From JAPLDA01 sp043787975 (lineage in GTDB: Bacteria; Bacteroidota; Bacteroidia; AKYH767-A; 2013-40CM-41-45), in assembly GCA_043787975.1 (NCBI GenBank), contig JAYVUK010000017.1, positions 123,334 to 187,333 of the forward strand: a stretch of DNA of 64,000 nt. Reading direction: 5' to 3'. Made by a program: the position numbers and the translations under genes. Of the stretch, positions 7,844 through 15,672 are shown one piece after another. Under the pieces are notes generated by a model. It saw nothing but the letters and a program-made list of their open reading frames with translations. It did no database searches and was not told where the DNA came from. The stretch's first letter is position 1. The number at the start of each line of letters is the position of its first letter.

Positions 7844-10081
7844 CTATCGAATATTTTTCAAAATCTCCATTGCCACAGCCCTTGCCAACAATGGTGGAAC
7901 AGCATTTCCAACCAATGTATATTGAGGAACTTCCGATTTTCTTTTATCGCCTCCTGTTGAACGTTTACCTTGGAACACAAACGAATCATCGAAGGATTGT
8001 AAACGTGCCATCTCACGCACCGTTAAAGCACGAGGACTTGAAAAATGAATGTAATCATCAGGTATGGTCATAACTGTTGGACTTTGTGAACCTGGCTTCA
8101 GCACATTGTAATTTCTTTTATCAGACTCCAAACCTAATTTTTTTAATTTGCTTTTTGCCAATTCGTAATCACCTTCGTTTAAAATAATCTCCAACCTTTT
8201 TATTACATCGGTATTCTGGTTACTTGTTTTATGGTTATGTAATGGAGCTGAGACATGCATTAACTTATTTTCAAGCTCTTCAAAACTGCGAACATAAAAA
8301 GGACTTTTTGCATCCGTGAATCTTCCATTTAATCTTCCTTTTTTTGACCATTCAGAATAAAGAAATCCAGTTTTGTCATCCACTTTTCCATCGGCGCTCC
8401 GCCTCTTTAAAAGCTTCGTCATTTTTTCAGTGCTACCATTGTAACGAGATTTTAAGTTTACTTCTTCGTAATCAAATTTTTCATCATCATTTTTAACAAA
8501 GTCCAAATCATACAAGGCTTCAAAAACAGTAACCTTTTCATTTGGATTAACCGTTGGAGGAATTCTGGTAATCAATTTTTGATCTTTCCTACAACCAATA
8601 AATAAAACACGTTCCCTGTTTTGCGGAACACCATAATTGGAAGCTAACGCAACAAAAGGTTCTTCAATGTTATACAAACGTATATAAGATAAGATTTCTT
8701 CAAACTCAAAATTCCTGTTAAACTTTTGTATAAAGGGTTTTAAGCCCTTAACACATTCATCAAAAGAATGCAAGTATATTTCAAGAGCAGAAATGATTTC
8801 CGAGACGTCCTTTTCATATTTCGCTGTAGTCTTAATATTCTTGAATGCCAGGTTAATGGAATCAACAATTGTTTCAGCTTCGATCGTATTTAAAAAGTCA
8901 TTATATTTTTCAATAAAACAATCATTATCTAGATCACAAAAAGTCTTCTCATGAATAACTTTTTTACGGATGTATTCCAATTCCTTATTACGTTTCAATA
9001 AATTAAGTCCATGTCGAATAGTGCTGATATTCTTGTCTGTTTTGCTGGTCTTGTAATCAACTATTTTAGGTGTTAGTGCTTTAAATCTTGATTCAATATT
9101 TAAAATATATTTTTCTTTCAAATTTTCCAGTTCCCGTTCCTTTACATTTTCAAATTGCAAACGGAGATAATAACATTCAAGCAAAAAATTATTCTCACGC
9201 TCAAGTGCTTTCAATTCCGCAACAAACTTTAGCAACTGGTTAAATTCCTTTAAATCAAGAATAGAACGAATTTCTTGTAAGACCATCTCGCGAATTTTGC
9301 CGTTCTCCTTCGTCAAAATTCCTTTTACATTTTCCATTATAAAATACTTCGGACGTAATTGGCGAATTACTTTTAGGTAATGAGAAAATAAATCATCCTT
9401 TTTATCAAACTTTTTTCTTTTTCCTGCCAAACTAAAACTTTGACAAGGGGGACCTCCGCATACCACGTCAACGGTTTTTGTATCGATCTTCTTAAGAAGA
9501 TTGTCTAGAAAATCAGGCTCAGTAATGTCTTGTCTCAAAAATGCAGCTTCCAGACCTAATTGATAATTGTAGCGCGCCAAGTGAGTTAATTCACAATTAT
9601 CATTTATATCGCTTCCTAATAAAAAATCATAAAGATGTTTTCCATATTCTGCCTGTAAAAAACCTTCGCTGAATCCCCCTGCGCCTGCAAACAGATCAAT
9701 AAAAGTTATTTTTTCCTTGCCTTCATAATAAGCTGAATTGTCGCTGGCAATTTCAGGATTAGTATTTTTTCTTCGTGAATTAACCAACGAAAGAATCTTC
9801 TCCTTTATCTTTTTATCTTTTAAATGATTTGGAGGAGCAATCTCAAAATGTTTTTCGACTTCACATTTTAAAAATGATAAATACTTGTTAATTGATTTGT
9901 GTTGGTAATTACTTTCTTTTACCAACTGGGTCTGATTATCCCAATCCTTTTTCTTTATTTTTTCACCAGTCGAAACTTTTACTTGCGCATTCTTTTTCCT
10001 TAGGACAAGGTGAATGGGAAACAGCTTACTTTTATCAGCCTTATCGAGATAAAATTTTACATTAATCATGGGTAGGGACAT
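7844..10081 (-). CDS. C5-cytosine DNA methyltransferase with N-terminal recombinase-type arm domain and large helical insertion
   Basis: Numbering is from the furthest possible start (TTG 10099, 751 residues); ATGs lie at 10081 and 10069. The 5mC motifs are I FIDLFAGAGGFSEGF (133-147), IV GGPPCQSFS with catalytic C219, VI ENV (256-258), VIII QNRERV (493-498), IX RALTVREMARLQSF and X YTLVGNAVPPLLARA (727-741). Residues about 12-80 (NVKFYLDK...STGEKIKKKDWD...SINKYLSFL) resemble the arm DNA-binding domain at the N-terminus of Bacteroidota tyrosine recombinases. About 234 residues separate motifs VI and VIII, against about 40 in M.HhaI. The excess is Lys/Glu-rich and probably helical. It is followed 6 bp later by the MvaI-like nuclease gene. 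It should methylate cytosine C5 and protect the host from that nuclease (inference). Confidence 0.92.
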   Translation of the reverse strand: MSLPMINVKFYLDKADKSKLFPIHLVLRKKNAQVKVSTGEKIKKKDWDNQTQLVKESNYQHKSINKYLSFLKCEVEKHFEIAPPNHLKDKKIKEKILSLVNSRRKNTNPEIASDNSAYYEGKEKITFIDLFAGAGGFSEGFLQAEYGKHLYDFLLGSDINDNCELTHLARYNYQLGLEAAFLRQDITEPDFLDNLLKKIDTKTVDVVCGGPPCQSFSLAGKRKKFDKKDDLFSHYLKVIRQLRPKYFIMENVKGILTKENGKIREMVLQEIRSILDLKEFNQLLKFVAELKALERENNFLLECYYLRLQFENVKERELENLKEKYILNIESRFKALTPKIVDYKTSKTDKNISTIRHGLNLLKRNKELEYIRKKVIHEKTFCDLDNDCFIEKYNDFLNTIEAETIVDSINLAFKNIKTTAKYEKDVSEIISALEIYLHSFDECVKGLKPFIQKFNRNFEFEEILSYIRLYNIEEPFVALASNYGVPQNRERVLFIGCRKDQKLITRIPPTVNPNEKVTVFEALYDLDFVKNDDEKFDYEEVNLKSRYNGSTEKMTKLLKRRSADGKVDDKTGFLYSEWSKKGRLNGRFTDAKSPFYVRSFEELENKLMHVSAPLHNHKTSNQNTDVIKRLEIILNEGDYELAKSKLKKLGLESDKRNYNVLKPGSQSPTVMTIPDDYIHFSSPRALTVREMARLQSFDDSFVFQGKRSTGGDKRKSEVPQYTLVGNAVPPLLARAVAMEILKNIR

Positions 10082-10110
10082 TTTTTGGGACACGGACAAA
10101 TTTACGGACA
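10075..10110. promoter_or_regulatory. phased GGACA repeats over the methyltransferase start
   Basis: The hexamers GGGACA, GGGACA, CGGACA and CGGACA start at 10075, 10087, 10093 and 10105, so they are spaced 12, 6 and 12 bp apart. They cover the possible start codons and the region just upstream. Regular spacing suggests an operator, perhaps for autoregulation by the methyltransferase, but chance is not excluded. Confidence 0.4.
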
Positions 10111-10532
10111 GGTTAAAAATATTTTTAAAATTCGTTTATAAGTTATCAACCTAGTTAATGATTGTATTATAATCAAAACCAAGAACTAAAATATAGGGAT
10201 TGTTTATTATTATTTCAATAGTATTTATGTACCCTCTTTACAATTCTTACAAGAAAAATTTTCCTTCCTTCAATTTACTCTTGACTATGTTTTGTCGAGA
10301 ATATTTTTTCTTGAACTTTAAGCTGTGTGAACCCTCCTCCTAACAGGTAGGAATTCTCCAGGTCAGGTTAAAAGATTATACACCGGTCATTTCACCTCCT
10401 TTAATGTAATCTTTAACCTGAGATGAATGCAAGGAGATTACGTTGCTTCCAAGTTTTGTTTCATGTAATTTTTTAAAGAGCTTTACCGCTGTGTGTTACC
10501 ACTGAGGACAGTGAGACAAAAAAAAATTCAGC
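10111..10532. other. 422-bp gap upstream of the restriction-modification genes
   Basis: No convincing gene is present. CAGGTTAAA at 10364-10372 and TTTAACCTG at 10412-10420 form an inverted repeat. It extends imperfectly with AGATTATAC (10373-10381) opposite GTAATC (10406-10411), and the loop contains ACCGGT. No T-run follows. The region is AT-rich and should hold the promoter of the minus-strand methyltransferase operon and possibly that of the plus-strand GNAT gene. Confidence 0.5.
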
Positions 10533-10997
10533 ATGGAACATTTGCAAATAATTGAGTACACAAAAGAGCATTACCAACGCTTCAAAGAAATAAATCTTGA
10601 CTGGATTTCTAAAAGCTATGTCGTTGAAGACATTGATAAAAAAGTTTTGGACAATCCCGATGAATATATTTTTAAAAACGGGGGAACAATTCTCATGGCA
10701 ATTTACGACCATGAAATTGTCGGAACCTGTGCATTAACAAACGAAGGAAATAATATCTATGAGCTGACAAAAATGGGAGTGGATGAAAAACACAGAGGGT
10801 TGAAAATCGGTTATCATTTGGGAGTTGCCATTCTTGAAAAAGCAAAACAGTCAGGAGCAGAAAAAGTAATTCTCTATTCCAACACAAAACATTCAGGCAT
10901 CGGAATAAATCTTTATCGCAAACTAGGTTTTGTTGAAGTGCCTTTGGATACAGCCCTGTGGGTAAGAGCAGACATTAAAATGGAACTGATTTTATGA
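10533..10997 (+). CDS. GNAT family N-acetyltransferase
   Basis: This is a 154-residue GNAT-fold acetyltransferase. The acetyl-CoA pyrophosphate loop is seen in GVDEKHRGLKIGYHLG (about residues 85-100), preceded by the beta4 strand IYELTKM. The end KVILYSNTKHSGIGINLYRKLGFVEV is the usual C-terminal strand and helix. The acceptor substrate is unknown. It is the first of two adjacent GNAT genes and flanks the restriction-modification island. Confidence 0.88.
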   Translation: MEHLQIIEYTKEHYQRFKEINLDWISKSYVVEDIDKKVLDNPDEYIFKNGGTILMAIYDHEIVGTCALTNEGNNIYELTKMGVDEKHRGLKIGYHLGVAILEKAKQSGAEKVILYSNTKHSGIGINLYRKLGFVEVPLDTALWVRADIKMELIL

Positions 10998-11034
10998 TCC
11001 CATACTTGGGAAGAAAAGCCTATATGTTGAATCT

Positions 11035-11577
11035 ATGAATAATCATTCTGTTGTTGAAGTTCGTGTTGCGAGGCTTCCCGGTGATCTTGATTTTATCAGG
11101 CAACTATGGATCGCATACCTAACCTGGGGAAACAACCAAATGCAAATGCTTTATGGTGTGCATCCGCATCATCCTGAAGAGGCGGTTGAACAGGATATAA
11201 AAAATATTGACAAATTTCTGTCGCCATCGGGACGCCTGATGCTTGCATTCAATGGTCCGACACCGGTTGGAATCGGATGTCTGAAACGTATCCATTCAAA
11301 AACCGCTGAGATAAAACGCATGTATGTGGATCCTTCTTTCAGAGGTTATGGAACAGGGCGGGCTATTCTTGACGCCTTACTTAAAGATGCTCAAGAGGCC
11401 GGATATAAGAACGTGTTTTTGGATAATCCAAAATTTATGGAAGCTGCTCATTCCCTCTATCGTAGTTTTGGCTTCAAAGAAATACCTGCTTATCCGGAGA
11501 GTGAAATTCCTGAGCAGTTCAGGCAGCACCTTTTATTTATGGGACTAAACTTAAATTCGCTTCCAGCAACCAAATGA
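11035..11577 (+). CDS. GNAT family N-acetyltransferase
   Basis: This 180-residue GNAT protein shows KRMYVDPSFRGYGTGRAILDALL as beta4 plus the acetyl-CoA loop RGYGTG, and ends with AHSLYRSFGFKEIPAYPE. The C-terminal form (YPE...LLFMGLNL) resembles PhnO/YitH-like small acetyltransferases often found in Bacteroidota. It starts 37 bp after the preceding GNAT gene. The two share little sequence, so they do not look like a recent duplication. Confidence 0.87.
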   Translation: MNNHSVVEVRVARLPGDLDFIRQLWIAYLTWGNNQMQMLYGVHPHHPEEAVEQDIKNIDKFLSPSGRLMLAFNGPTPVGIGCLKRIHSKTAEIKRMYVDPSFRGYGTGRAILDALLKDAQEAGYKNVFLDNPKFMEAAHSLYRSFGFKEIPAYPESEIPEQFRQHLLFMGLNLNSLPATK

Positions 11578-11604
11578 TTTCCGTGCCGTCAGGTATTCCC
11601 CACC

Positions 11605-11685
11605 GCTGCGAAGGATTTGTAATCCTTCGAGCTCTGACTTTCAAAAACTTAAATTATATTGTTACAGGATTTCAAATTCCTCATA
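11605..11685. repeat. left copy of a repeat flanking the ankyrin gene
   Basis: GCTGCGAAGGATTTGTAATC is followed by CTTCGA, AAAACTTAAATTATAT and ACAGGATTTCAAATTCCT. The core is the palindrome GAAGGATT...AATCCTTC. A diverged copy in the same order and orientation lies at 13725-13800 on the other side of the ankyrin gene. Confidence 0.6.
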
Positions 11686-11830
11686 ACGTATTTTTTGAAT
11701 GCAATTTTACGTTCTGCCTTTCTAAACAGCGACAATTTTTTAAACATTACTGTACCTTCTATCCAAAAAAAAGTACTTTCACCCAATCTCGTCTACCTGA
11801 TCAGAAACTCTAACTCTAATTACACATACC

Positions 11831-13669
11831 ATGAAAACACGTTCTACCATTGCTCTTCTATTTTTTTCGTTTACACTGTTCGCGCAGGATAACGATGCAG
11901 TTCTCAAAGCCTGTTTAGCCGGTGACCTTGCCACGGTAAAAGCAAACATTGAAGGCGGAGGAAATGTGAATTATAAAAACGCGGCAGGGCAAACGCCTGT
12001 CAGCTGCGCTTTTTTTTGGCCTGAGATCACAAGCTATTTGCTTGGCAAAGGCGCTGATGTGAATGGCGGTGATTATCCTGCCCTCGCCAATGCTACAAAC
12101 TATTATTCAGCCGAAGTGATGGCACTTCTTATAAAAGGCGGTGCCGATGTAAACAAAGCGGCCGAAGTAAAAAGTGATCCCGGAACTGTCTATAAAAAAT
12201 TGCTGGATGATGAAAAAGCAAAAGGCAAGCAAGCCAGCAAACCAATGATTAAAGCATACGAAGATTTGCTTTCCAAAGCGGTACCAACGACACTTACGTT
12301 TCTTCCATTACAGAATGCCATCCGTTCGGGTTGCAAAGAATGTGTGCAGCTCTTGCTGAATGCCGGCGCGAAACCAAATTATAAAAACTCAACCGGTGGC
12401 AATGCATTGCATGAAATCGCGGAATCCTATACAGCGCCTGAAAACCGTTCTCTAGGAATAAAGGCGGCTGCTCCCATGTTAGAAAAATATGGAATGAAAG
12501 TTCCGGAGTGGTATGCCAATATAGATGTGGCGAAAATCGCTAACGTCAATGACCTTGTGAAGATGGTGAAAGACAAAGGATGCGACATACAGGCGCTCAA
12601 TGCGCAACAGCAAACACCATTGAAAGTTGCCATGCTTCGTCCCGGCGGAGAAGATGAAGTGGCTGATGCGATGATTGCAAACGGAGCCAATGAGAAAGAG
12701 CCCGGCTTACAAGGCGAGCCAACTCCTTTCACAGAAGAAACAGAAAATCCGGACAAGATTAAGGTGAAGTTTGATTTTCCGGGTGAAGGCCGGCATGCCA
12801 GCGGCGGCGGCGGTTACAGCGCCAACATGGAGCTTGTAAATCCGAAACCAAAACGTGTTGCGTTGATCAGCTATTACCTCTATGATCCAGGTAAGGGGAA
12901 ATCGTCAGGTGGTGCATACACCGGAACAGCCAGCGTATCGGTTTGGAGAACTCCGGATGAAAAAGGGCAGCAGCAGATCAATGGATTCTATAGAAAAAGC
13001 ATCACCGCGCTCAAAACCGCTTTCAAAGAAAACGGAATTGATTTGCTTGAGCCCGAAGAATTTTTAGATACGGATGAGAAGACAGAATTTTATTATGGCT
13101 TCAGCCAGGAATCTGCAAAGAAAGAAAAAACTACTATTACCAAACGGAGATCAGCAGGTGTAACTTTTGGCGATCTGCACATGGCAGAAGCTACGGTAGG
13201 TACGCTGAAAATATCTCCTTCCAATAAAGGGTATCGCCAATTTTTTGTTGCCAATGAGGGAGAAGATGAATCCATGATTTCTAATTTTGAGAACATGGGC
13301 ATCTTCGGCGCAAACCGAAAGATGACTTCAAGTCTTGGTTATGAGTTGGCGAAAGGGCTTGGAGTGGATGCTGTGGTTGTGGTATATATCTGCACGCGTA
13401 AAATCAAAATGAATAAAGAAGACTACGGAGTCAATGCAGTCGTGACCGCCATGTTCGGACCGAATCCCGGTAAAACCATAGAGTCTGATCCGGATGCTAA
13501 AAACCTGGGACAGTTTTATTGTGGAACCAGAACATACTACAGTTCTCCTGTTCTCTTCAAGGTGGACAAGGATACATTCGGACAATACAAAGGAATGGCG
13601 AATGTGTTGAAAGCGCATGCTGCGAGAATGTGTAAATATGTTAACGGAAAAGAAAAAGATACAGAATAA
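11831..13669 (+). CDS. exported ankyrin-repeat protein with an unidentified C-terminal domain
   Basis: The protein has 612 residues. A signal peptide (MKTRSTIALLFFSFTLFAQ) is followed by ankyrin repeats to about residue 250. The repeats show LKACLAGDLATVKANIEGGGNVN, ITSYLLGKGADVN, VMALLIKGGADVN, and CKECVQLLLNAGAKPNYKNS. The C-terminal half (about 300-612) has no family I recognise. It includes a Gly-rich patch GRHASGGGGYS and a hydrophobic strand VDAVVVVYIC. The protein is probably periplasmic. The gene is flanked on both sides by copies of the same repeat, which suggests a cassette. Confidence 0.8.
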   Translation: MKTRSTIALLFFSFTLFAQDNDAVLKACLAGDLATVKANIEGGGNVNYKNAAGQTPVSCAFFWPEITSYLLGKGADVNGGDYPALANATNYYSAEVMALLIKGGADVNKAAEVKSDPGTVYKKLLDDEKAKGKQASKPMIKAYEDLLSKAVPTTLTFLPLQNAIRSGCKECVQLLLNAGAKPNYKNSTGGNALHEIAESYTAPENRSLGIKAAAPMLEKYGMKVPEWYANIDVAKIANVNDLVKMVKDKGCDIQALNAQQQTPLKVAMLRPGGEDEVADAMIANGANEKEPGLQGEPTPFTEETENPDKIKVKFDFPGEGRHASGGGGYSANMELVNPKPKRVALISYYLYDPGKGKSSGGAYTGTASVSVWRTPDEKGQQQINGFYRKSITALKTAFKENGIDLLEPEEFLDTDEKTEFYYGFSQESAKKEKTTITKRRSAGVTFGDLHMAEATVGTLKISPSNKGYRQFFVANEGEDESMISNFENMGIFGANRKMTSSLGYELAKGLGVDAVVVVYICTRKIKMNKEDYGVNAVVTAMFGPNPGKTIESDPDAKNLGQFYCGTRTYYSSPVLFKVDKDTFGQYKGMANVLKAHAARMCKYVNGKEKDTE

Positions 13670-13724
13670 CAGCAGGCAATCCGTTTTCATTTAATCACGA
13701 TATATTGTAAGAAGGATTCTTCTC

Positions 13725-13800
13725 TGCTGCAAAGGATTGTAATCCTTCGCTTGATAACGAAAACTTAAGTTATTATAAATGCAGAATTGAAAACCTGCAT
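13725..13800. repeat. right copy of the repeat flanking the ankyrin gene
   Basis: GCTGCAAAGGATTGTAATCC is followed by TTCG, GAAAACTTAAGTTATTATA and GCAGAATTGAAAACCTGC. It has the same word order as 11605-11685, with substitutions. The rest of the gap to 13952 has no gene. Confidence 0.6.
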
Positions 13801-13952
13801 AGGGTTTCAGAAGATAACTCAAATTACTTTACCGACTAAATTTGTTTCCTTTGTTTGACAATCGTAAACCATCCAGGCAAAATTAATTGGCAAACTTGAC
13901 AAAGCTGATTTTAAAAAATAGCGTTCTTCATTTCCAAACCTTCAACTAAATC

Positions 13953-14162
13953 ATGATGCCTTCTAAAGTGAAAAAACAAAAAACAAATGCAAACAAATTA
14001 ATAGATGGTTCTCAATGCAAAGTTATCAGTGGCACCCATGAAGGCAAATCCGGTACTGTCAGAGATATCAATACGAGCAAGACAGGCCATATAACTATTA
14101 CAGTCGTGCAGGCAAATGGCGCACGATTTAAAACACTTGGTAGAAACGTGGAAGTTATTTAA
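13953..14162 (+). CDS. small KOW-motif protein
   Basis: This 69-residue basic protein carries a KOW motif, GSQCKVISGTHEGKSGTVRDI, the RNA/protein-binding beta-turn module found in NusG and in ribosomal proteins L24 and L26. The N-terminus is Lys-rich. It is too short to be NusG and lacks the rest of L24. ATGs occur at 13953 and 13956. The next gene starts 13 bp downstream. The function is unknown, and nucleic-acid binding is inferred from the motif. Confidence 0.7.
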   Translation: MMPSKVKKQKTNANKLIDGSQCKVISGTHEGKSGTVRDINTSKTGHITITVVQANGARFKTLGRNVEVI

Positions 14163-14175
14163 TAGGGTTTGTCCG

Positions 14176-14655
14176 ATGAATGAGATTGAATATTTCCAGG
14201 CAACCGAATCCGATGTGCAAACAATGGCGGATTCCAGGATTGAATTCCTTGTTGATTTTTTGGGCGAGCAAACAACAGCTGACAGCATTCTCCTGAAACA
14301 AAAACTCGAAAAATATTTTTCACATGCTATCAAACATCACGAGTATATTTGCTGGATAGCAAAAATTGAAAACAACCTGGCAGGCATTGGCGGAATGGTC
14401 ATTCGCGTGCAACCCGGCAATTTCAAAAACCCTTCTGGAAAATCAGGATACATCATGAACAGGTATACCATTCCGGCTTACCGAAGACAAGGAATTTGTA
14501 AGGCTTTGCTGGAGAAACTCATGAAAACAGGAAGAGAAATGGGCATCACTCTTTTTGAATTGCATGCAACCAAAGAAGGTGAACCTGTGTATCAGAAATC
14601 AGGATTTCAAATTCACAGTGAACCTACTTACAGAAAGTACGACTTTGATATCTAA
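14176..14655 (+). CDS. GNAT family N-acetyltransferase
   Basis: This 159-residue GNAT protein shows GGMVIRVQPGNF followed by MNRYTIPAYRRQGICKALLEKLM, the acetyl-CoA loop RRQGIC. It ends with the typical LHATKEGEPVYQKSGFQIHSEPTYRKYDFD. ATG 14176 is chosen because the longer in-frame form would overlap the KOW gene. It is the third GNAT gene in this 4-kb stretch. The substrate is unknown. Confidence 0.87.
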   Translation: MNEIEYFQATESDVQTMADSRIEFLVDFLGEQTTADSILLKQKLEKYFSHAIKHHEYICWIAKIENNLAGIGGMVIRVQPGNFKNPSGKSGYIMNRYTIPAYRRQGICKALLEKLMKTGREMGITLFELHATKEGEPVYQKSGFQIHSEPTYRKYDFDI

Positions 14656-14665
14656 ACTTCATAAC

Positions 14666-15088
14666 ATGGCAACAAAAAAAAACTGGCACGAAGAAGCCAT
14701 TGAAAAATCCAGCTTCGGTCAGCGGTTAGCCGACTCAGTCGCCAAAGGAATGGGCTCCTGGAAATTTATCATCATTCAATCAGCAATTGTTGTTCTTTGG
14801 ATGACATTGAATGTGATTGGTTTCATGTTTCACTGGGACGTTTATCCTTTTATCCTCCTCAATCTTCTTTTCTCCACGCAAGCAGCTTACGCAGCGCCCA
14901 TTATCATGATGGCTCAAAACAGGCAAAGTGAACGCGACAGGGTTCAGGCGCAGGCAGATTATGACACCAATACAGAGGCTAAACAGGAAATAGAGGCTCT
15001 TCAAAAAATGTTGAATAAAATTGAAGTAGAAAAATTAGATAGGATTATCCTGTTGCTTGAAGACATGAAAAAGGATAAAACGAAATAA
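14666..15088 (+). CDS. DUF1003 family membrane protein
   Basis: This 140-residue protein matches the DUF1003 family. Two transmembrane helices (IIIQSAIVVLWMTLNVIGF and PFILLNLLFSTQAAYAAPII) are followed by the conserved QNRQSERDRVQAQADYDTN, then a coiled-coil tail with KIEVEKLDRIILLLED. It probably sits in the inner membrane with the coiled coil in the cytosol. The function of the family is not established. It starts 10 bp after the GNAT stop, so co-transcription is likely. Confidence 0.88.
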   Translation: MATKKNWHEEAIEKSSFGQRLADSVAKGMGSWKFIIIQSAIVVLWMTLNVIGFMFHWDVYPFILLNLLFSTQAAYAAPIIMMAQNRQSERDRVQAQADYDTNTEAKQEIEALQKMLNKIEVEKLDRIILLLEDMKKDKTK

Positions 15089-15162
15089 GCAGATGATTTC
15101 ATTGTGCATTTAAAATGCATTTCAATTATTTTTCATTTATTTGTATAACAATTCCGTTTTTT

Positions 15163-15666
15163 GTGGATTCATTTATAAATCAGGATATTGACCAGGAAAA
15201 TCTAATTGCATTGCTGCACAATCGCGACATCAAGGCAATGGAGTTGTTGTACGATCATTATTCCGCTTCCGTATATGGCGTTGCATGTATCATTACAAAA
15301 AGTGAATCTGCGGCAGAAAAAATATTGAAGGAGACATTCATGTATGCATGGAAACATCATGCAACGTATAATGAAGACAATCAAAATATGAAGTTGTGGT
15401 TAATCGGAATTACCAGGAGGATTGCACACGCACACATTTCGTTTGATGATTTTCTGAAAAACCAGGCTGACCTAAATTACGTTAGTAGCACAAGAAACGA
15501 TGTGACAGAGAATAAGATGACAGGCATGCGGAAACAAGTTTTTGAGCTGGTTTTCTTCGGAGGAGGAAAAACGAATGACGTTGCGAAGCAACTTTCTACA
15601 AACGAACAAGACATCAAGCAACTGCTACGCGAAGCAATTCATCAATACAGAAAAGAATTACAATAG
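15163..15666 (+). CDS. ECF-type RNA polymerase sigma factor (diverged)
   Basis: Region 2 is clear: LIALLHNRDIKAMELLYDHYS, then AAEKILKETFMYAWKHHATY and WLIGITRRIAHAHI. The first part of region 4 is weak (QVFELVFFGGGKTNDVAKQL), while the end EQDIKQLLREAIHQYRKEL is normal. The frame is also open from ATG 15115, but that adds a hydrophobic stretch unusual for a sigma factor. GTG 15163 gives the common start MDSFINQDIDQENLIAL. The stop is 6 bp before the cupin gene, whose product looks like the anti-sigma partner. The pair is a typical stress-responsive regulatory unit. Confidence 0.82.
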   Translation: MDSFINQDIDQENLIALLHNRDIKAMELLYDHYSASVYGVACIITKSESAAEKILKETFMYAWKHHATYNEDNQNMKLWLIGITRRIAHAHISFDDFLKNQADLNYVSSTRNDVTENKMTGMRKQVFELVFFGGGKTNDVAKQLSTNEQDIKQLLREAIHQYRKELQ

Positions 15667-15672
15667 GCATAA

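Noticed and set aside
10533..11577. The two adjacent GNAT genes as antitoxin/toxin or part of the restriction island
   Set aside because: Both are full-length acetyltransferases with no paired antitoxin and no sign of coupling to the island genes.
11574..11892. Two short overlapping frames in the gap before the ankyrin gene
   Set aside because: They run through repeat DNA (11605-11685) and into the ankyrin signal peptide; no start context or domain.
15115..15162. ATG 15115 as the sigma-factor start
   Set aside because: It adds a hydrophobic stretch (FSFICITIPFF) not found in ECF sigma factors; GTG 15163 gives a normal N-terminus, though ATG cannot be fully excluded.
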